A stretch of 7,434 bases of DNA from Candidatus Zixiibacteriota bacterium (GTDB lineage Bacteria > Zixibacteria > MSB-5A5 > CAIYYT01): contig JAGLUH010000060.1 of NCBI GenBank assembly GCA_023134875.1, forward strand, positions 1 through 7,434, given 5' to 3'. Of this stretch, positions 5,298 through 7,434 are shown in pieces (within the stretch, counting starts at the first letter, position 1; every line of letters starts with the position of its first letter). The translations under genes were made by a program, and so were the position numbers. The notes beneath the pieces were generated by a model. The model searched no databases. It was given only the letters and a program-made list of their open reading frames with translations, and was not told the DNA's origin.

Positions 5298-6104
5298 TCA
5301 GTGACCGCGCCGTGGAAAACGATAGACAAGCCCCGCAGAGACCGCGTTCTCGAAGACGCCGACAGAAGAGCCCCAGCGGAAATTGACATTGAGATCAAGC
5401 CTGCGACTTAACCTGGCTCGGAACTGATGAACAACGCCGCCCTCGTCAAACAGGCCGCCACTGACGCCGTTAAACAGAAGCGTGTTTCTCCCACAGGAGA
5501 AGCCGATACCCAGATCGAAGTAGCCTCCGCCCGACACCAATTGTAGGTTCTCGTTGACACTGAGCGAGAAAAAGAGTTTATCCGGTCTGCCTACGCGTAG
5601 GTGACCAGATAATTTAGTCGTTTTCTCAAAGTCCCCTCGGATCGTGTCCTCCACGCTGCCGCTTCCGCTGAAGTTCTCTGGTCGATTACCGGTCACGTAG
5701 CCGACGCCGATCCCGAAATACTTCAGTTCAAGGCTGATGTTGGGGTTGACGTAACCGAAATCATACACACCCATTGGGACTTCTTCGTGGTCGTGGTCGG
5801 GGCCGTAGCTCCAGCGGGGCACTGTCCAATCAGTTTGGAAGTAGCCACCCCTCAAGCCAATCACCAACGGTGAATCGCGCCCCGACGGCACAGCGACAGC
5901 GGCCGCTCCGGCAACATCAACAAAGCTGTTGGGAGCGGCAGCTTCCCGATCACACCCGCGAATCACCGAGGCATACTGCCCAGTGCCGCCATAGCCACCG
6001 ATAACGTAATCGACGGAATCCGCATCACCCTGGTAGATGCCGATCGGCAACACCAGAATGGCGAAACAGCATAGCGCGTTTTTTAGTCGCGCAACTATCT
6101 TCAT
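5298..6104 (-). CDS. Exported protein of unknown family, probable outer-membrane beta-barrel
   Basis: I recognise no family. The 268-aa product has a basic N-terminus and hydrophobic core (MKIVARLKNALCCFAILVLPIG, likely cleavage around 25-30). The mature part is rich in Gly and in alternating hydrophobic/polar stretches typical of amphipathic beta-strands, for example 79-88, 122-136, 163-172, 176-184, 193-203, 208-217, 223-233, 236-244 and 253-263. The last strand ends in LVYRF, the aromatic ending typical of outer-membrane barrels, but five more residues (PRRGH) follow. A His/Asp/Glu-rich loop, GPDHDHEEVP (101-110), could be exposed or bind metal. Its ATG overlaps the stop of the upstream gene as ATGA, with AAGGA three bases ahead, so it is translationally coupled to the 370-aa secreted protein and probably works with it. 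Barrel is inferred from pattern only. Confidence 0.72.
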   Translation of the reverse strand: MKIVARLKNALCCFAILVLPIGIYQGDADSVDYVIGGYGGTGQYASVIRGCDREAAAPNSFVDVAGAAAVAVPSGRDSPLVIGLRGGYFQTDWTVPRWSYGPDHDHEEVPMGVYDFGYVNPNISLELKYFGIGVGYVTGNRPENFSGSGSVEDTIRGDFEKTTKLSGHLRVGRPDKLFFSLSVNENLQLVSGGGYFDLGIGFSCGRNTLLFNGVSGGLFDEGGVVHQFRARLSRRLDLNVNFRWGSSVGVFENAVSAGLVYRFPRRGH

Positions 6105-7213
6105 TGATCCTTTTGATCAAGTGAGTCCTTTGCTGCTTTACGTTCCTCGGCGATGTAATCCGGTTTCGAGAAGACCTGTTTGAAAGCAAATTTCTCCCGC
6201 TTCAGGTCGAGAAGCGTGTTAAGCGTACCCAGCATCGGATTGTCGGCGCGCCCGAATCGTTCCCAGGGATTGAAAGTGCCGATAAACTGGAACTCGCCAT
6301 TCTCGCCAATGAGATAGTACATGGGAAAATCGGTGGTGCTGCGTTCCGTATGCCGCATCAGCGGACGTCTGCCGACAACCTTGAAGGTGAGTATACCCAA
6401 CCCTGCCATTCTGGGCACGAAAGAGAAGCTGCCATTGTAATCGCGATATTCTTCTTTGGACGCAACCCAGTCACCCCATGATTCGGGAAGATCAGAAGGC
6501 ACCAGCATCGTGGAGTAATCGAGAATGAACTGTACCCTCCGGTAAAGATCAATCTGACACTGCAGATGGAATTCCACATAGGTGGTTTCATTCACCGCCG
6601 GCGGCGGGGAGAACTTGAATCGGGCGGTGAAATGGCGATCATACCGTGCATCACCAGTTTCCGCCTTGAGCGGGAAATGCAGGATCAGTGAATCGGCATC
6701 ACGTTTGGGATGCGGTGGCACCGTAGTCTGTCGGTGGCTTAACGCCGAGCCGGCATAGAGTGTGTTGCCATCCTCATCGATAGCAAGTACTACCGCAGCC
6801 AGCGCCTGCCAGGACGCGCCATTCTTTCGTTTGAGGATCAAGGTGTAGGTTCCCACTTCATTCGGCGTAAAAGTAAAGATCGCTGAGAAGTTGCTGCCCG
6901 AATCAATCGGCGCCTCCCAGCGGCAGGAATCAGGCTCAACATCGATCATGTATGGTTTCTCCCGGGCAAGCTGGAAATGTTCCACCGAGTCAAGCGGTAC
7001 CCGGCAGGTGAGATTGACCATCACCGAGCAGACTCGGGCATAGCCGGGAGAACCGACAAAGCGAACTTCGCCGGCGAAGGGTTGCAGCTTCTGATTATAG
7101 GCGGGATCGACAAGGGGTTTCAACTGGGCCGGCGGGAACGCAAGGGATTGTGCCAGCGCAGCGCCACCGATCATCAAAACCACCATGCCCACAGCAACTA
7201 ACTGCTTACTCAT
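6101..7213 (-). CDS. Exported protein with two duplicated beta-sandwich (Ig-like) modules, unknown function
   Basis: I recognise no named family. The 370-aa product has a clear signal peptide (VAVGMVVLMIGGAALA, cut near 21) and no lipobox. Two modules, about 61-155 and 211-312, share the same spaced residues. Near the start of each: V-x-(V/F)-x-L-x-C-x-(V/I)-x-L (64-74 and 213-223). In the middle: F-x-F-x-P-x3-G-x3-L-x2-K (113-128 and 263-278). At the end: I-x-E-x-G-x5-G (145-155 and 302-312). These strand-like patterns suggest an Ig-like or NEW3/CARDB-type sandwich, with Cys at 70 and 219 and extra Cys at 62 and 97. A charged, probably helical tail (335-370) follows. GAGGA six bases upstream supports ATG at 7213. 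It is the first gene of a unit with the barrel gene (ATGA overlap) and has its own promoter candidate and a structured leader. A surface or periplasmic binding or structural role is inference. Confidence 0.78.
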   Translation of the reverse strand: MSKQLVAVGMVVLMIGGAALAQSLAFPPAQLKPLVDPAYNQKLQPFAGEVRFVGSPGYARVCSVMVNLTCRVPLDSVEHFQLAREKPYMIDVEPDSCRWEAPIDSGSNFSAIFTFTPNEVGTYTLILKRKNGASWQALAAVVLAIDEDGNTLYAGSALSHRQTTVPPHPKRDADSLILHFPLKAETGDARYDRHFTARFKFSPPPAVNETTYVEFHLQCQIDLYRRVQFILDYSTMLVPSDLPESWGDWVASKEEYRDYNGSFSFVPRMAGLGILTFKVVGRRPLMRHTERSTTDFPMYYLIGENGEFQFIGTFNPWERFGRADNPMLGTLNTLLDLKREKFAFKQVFSKPDYIAEERKAAKDSLDQKDQ

Positions 7214-7238
7214 TTTCTGTCCTCTGTTAGAGTTTGGC

Positions 7239-7281
7239 GCCGGAGTCTCTCTATCGGGCTTTATCGATCACCGGCTCCGGC
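7239..7281 (-). promoter_or_regulatory. Two-tier stem-loop at the predicted 5' end of the secreted-protein mRNA
   Basis: On the minus strand GCCGGAG (7281-7275) pairs with CTCCGGC (7245-7239), and inside it ATCG (7268-7265) pairs with CGAT (7256-7253) around an 8-nt loop. The internal bulges are 6 and 7 nt, so the structure is nearly symmetric. It falls between the promoter candidate and the Shine-Dalgarno site, with the transcript start predicted only a few bases before the outer stem. This placement suits an mRNA-stabilising leader or a regulatory element. No known riboswitch was recognised. Confidence 0.45.
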
Positions 7282-7290
7282 TTATTTGTA

Positions 7291-7320
7291 TTTATACAAT
7301 CATCAGCGGGCATTTTGCAA
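7291..7320 (-). promoter_or_regulatory. Promoter candidate for the 370-aa/268-aa secreted gene pair
   Basis: On the minus strand TTGCAA (7320-7315) and TATAAA (7296-7291) are 18 bp apart, matching the sigma-70 consensus at four and five of six positions. The predicted start near 7284 gives a leader of about 70 nt. The surrounding DNA is AT-rich. Confidence 0.5.
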
Positions 7321-7434
7321 TGCTTTTATGAAACAGTCTCTTTTGTTGTTTGCCAAGGCTGGCCAAGTGGATATCTTATCGGCATGGCACAACGGCTGAC
7401 TGCGGGCGCGCTCTTGACACTGAAGATCTCCGAT
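7321..7434. other. Right-end region without an assignable gene
   Basis: Short open frames exist on both strands, but none has a good ribosome binding site or recognisable product. One plus-strand ATG at 7384 stays open to the window end (about 17 codons). One minus-strand frame entering from the right stops at 7326-7328. A perfect TTGACA at 7414-7419 on plus could be the -35 of a promoter whose -10 would lie beyond the window. The region may contain a divergent gene start or the end of an upstream minus-strand gene. Confidence 0.3.

Noticed and set aside
7328..7399. Plus-strand 23-codon frame from ATG at 7328
   Set aside because: It has no Shine-Dalgarno site, is very short and shows no recognisable feature.

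Overview
All protein-coding genes in this window lie on the minus strand. The only plus-strand gene is tRNA-Glu at the left end. Good Shine-Dalgarno sites (GGAGG, AAGGA, GAGGA), Sec-type signal peptides, a likely outer-membrane beta-barrel and a full-length RecN indicate a Gram-negative bacterium. The mix of secreted proteins of unknown family, DUF2085 and DUF4013 membrane proteins and a REP-associated tyrosine transposase (RAYT) is typical of environmental lineages such as Zixibacteria, other FCB-group phyla or deltaproteobacteria. That placement is an inference, because no phylogenetic marker was compared.

Left region (1-1103). tRNA-Glu(UUC) on plus and tRNA-Ala(GGC) on minus converge. The gap between them holds a RAYT gene flanked on both sides by copies of a repeat made of two small hairpins. 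Each complete unit reads, on the plus strand, GGAC-T-hairpin 1, ATTA, hairpin 2, A-CTCC. This is a head-out inverted pair of REP elements (a BIME) beside its presumed transposase. The RAYT frame is full length, but its HUH metal-binding motif reads R-Y-H instead of H-Y-H, one transition away from the canonical codon. tRNA-Ala has a near-consensus sigma-70 promoter squeezed into the gap after the recN stop.

Middle region (1106-4175). The minus-strand order is DUF4013 membrane protein, DUF2085 membrane protein, recN. The two membrane genes overlap by 35 nt. recN follows 75 nt later and carries every expected ATPase motif.

Right region (4176-7434). Three consecutive minus-strand genes encode exported proteins: a 370-aa periplasmic or surface protein made of two copies of a beta-sandwich module (an internal duplication), a 268-aa beta-barrel-like protein joined to it by an ATGA stop/start overlap, and a 324-aa TolB-like PD40 beta-propeller 147 nt further on. 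A promoter candidate followed by a two-tier stem at the predicted 5' end of the mRNA precedes the 370-aa gene. I recognise no characterised family for the 370/268-aa pair, which is the best candidate here for an undescribed cell-surface system. The most clearly readable unusual object is the RAYT/BIME cassette with the altered HUH motif.
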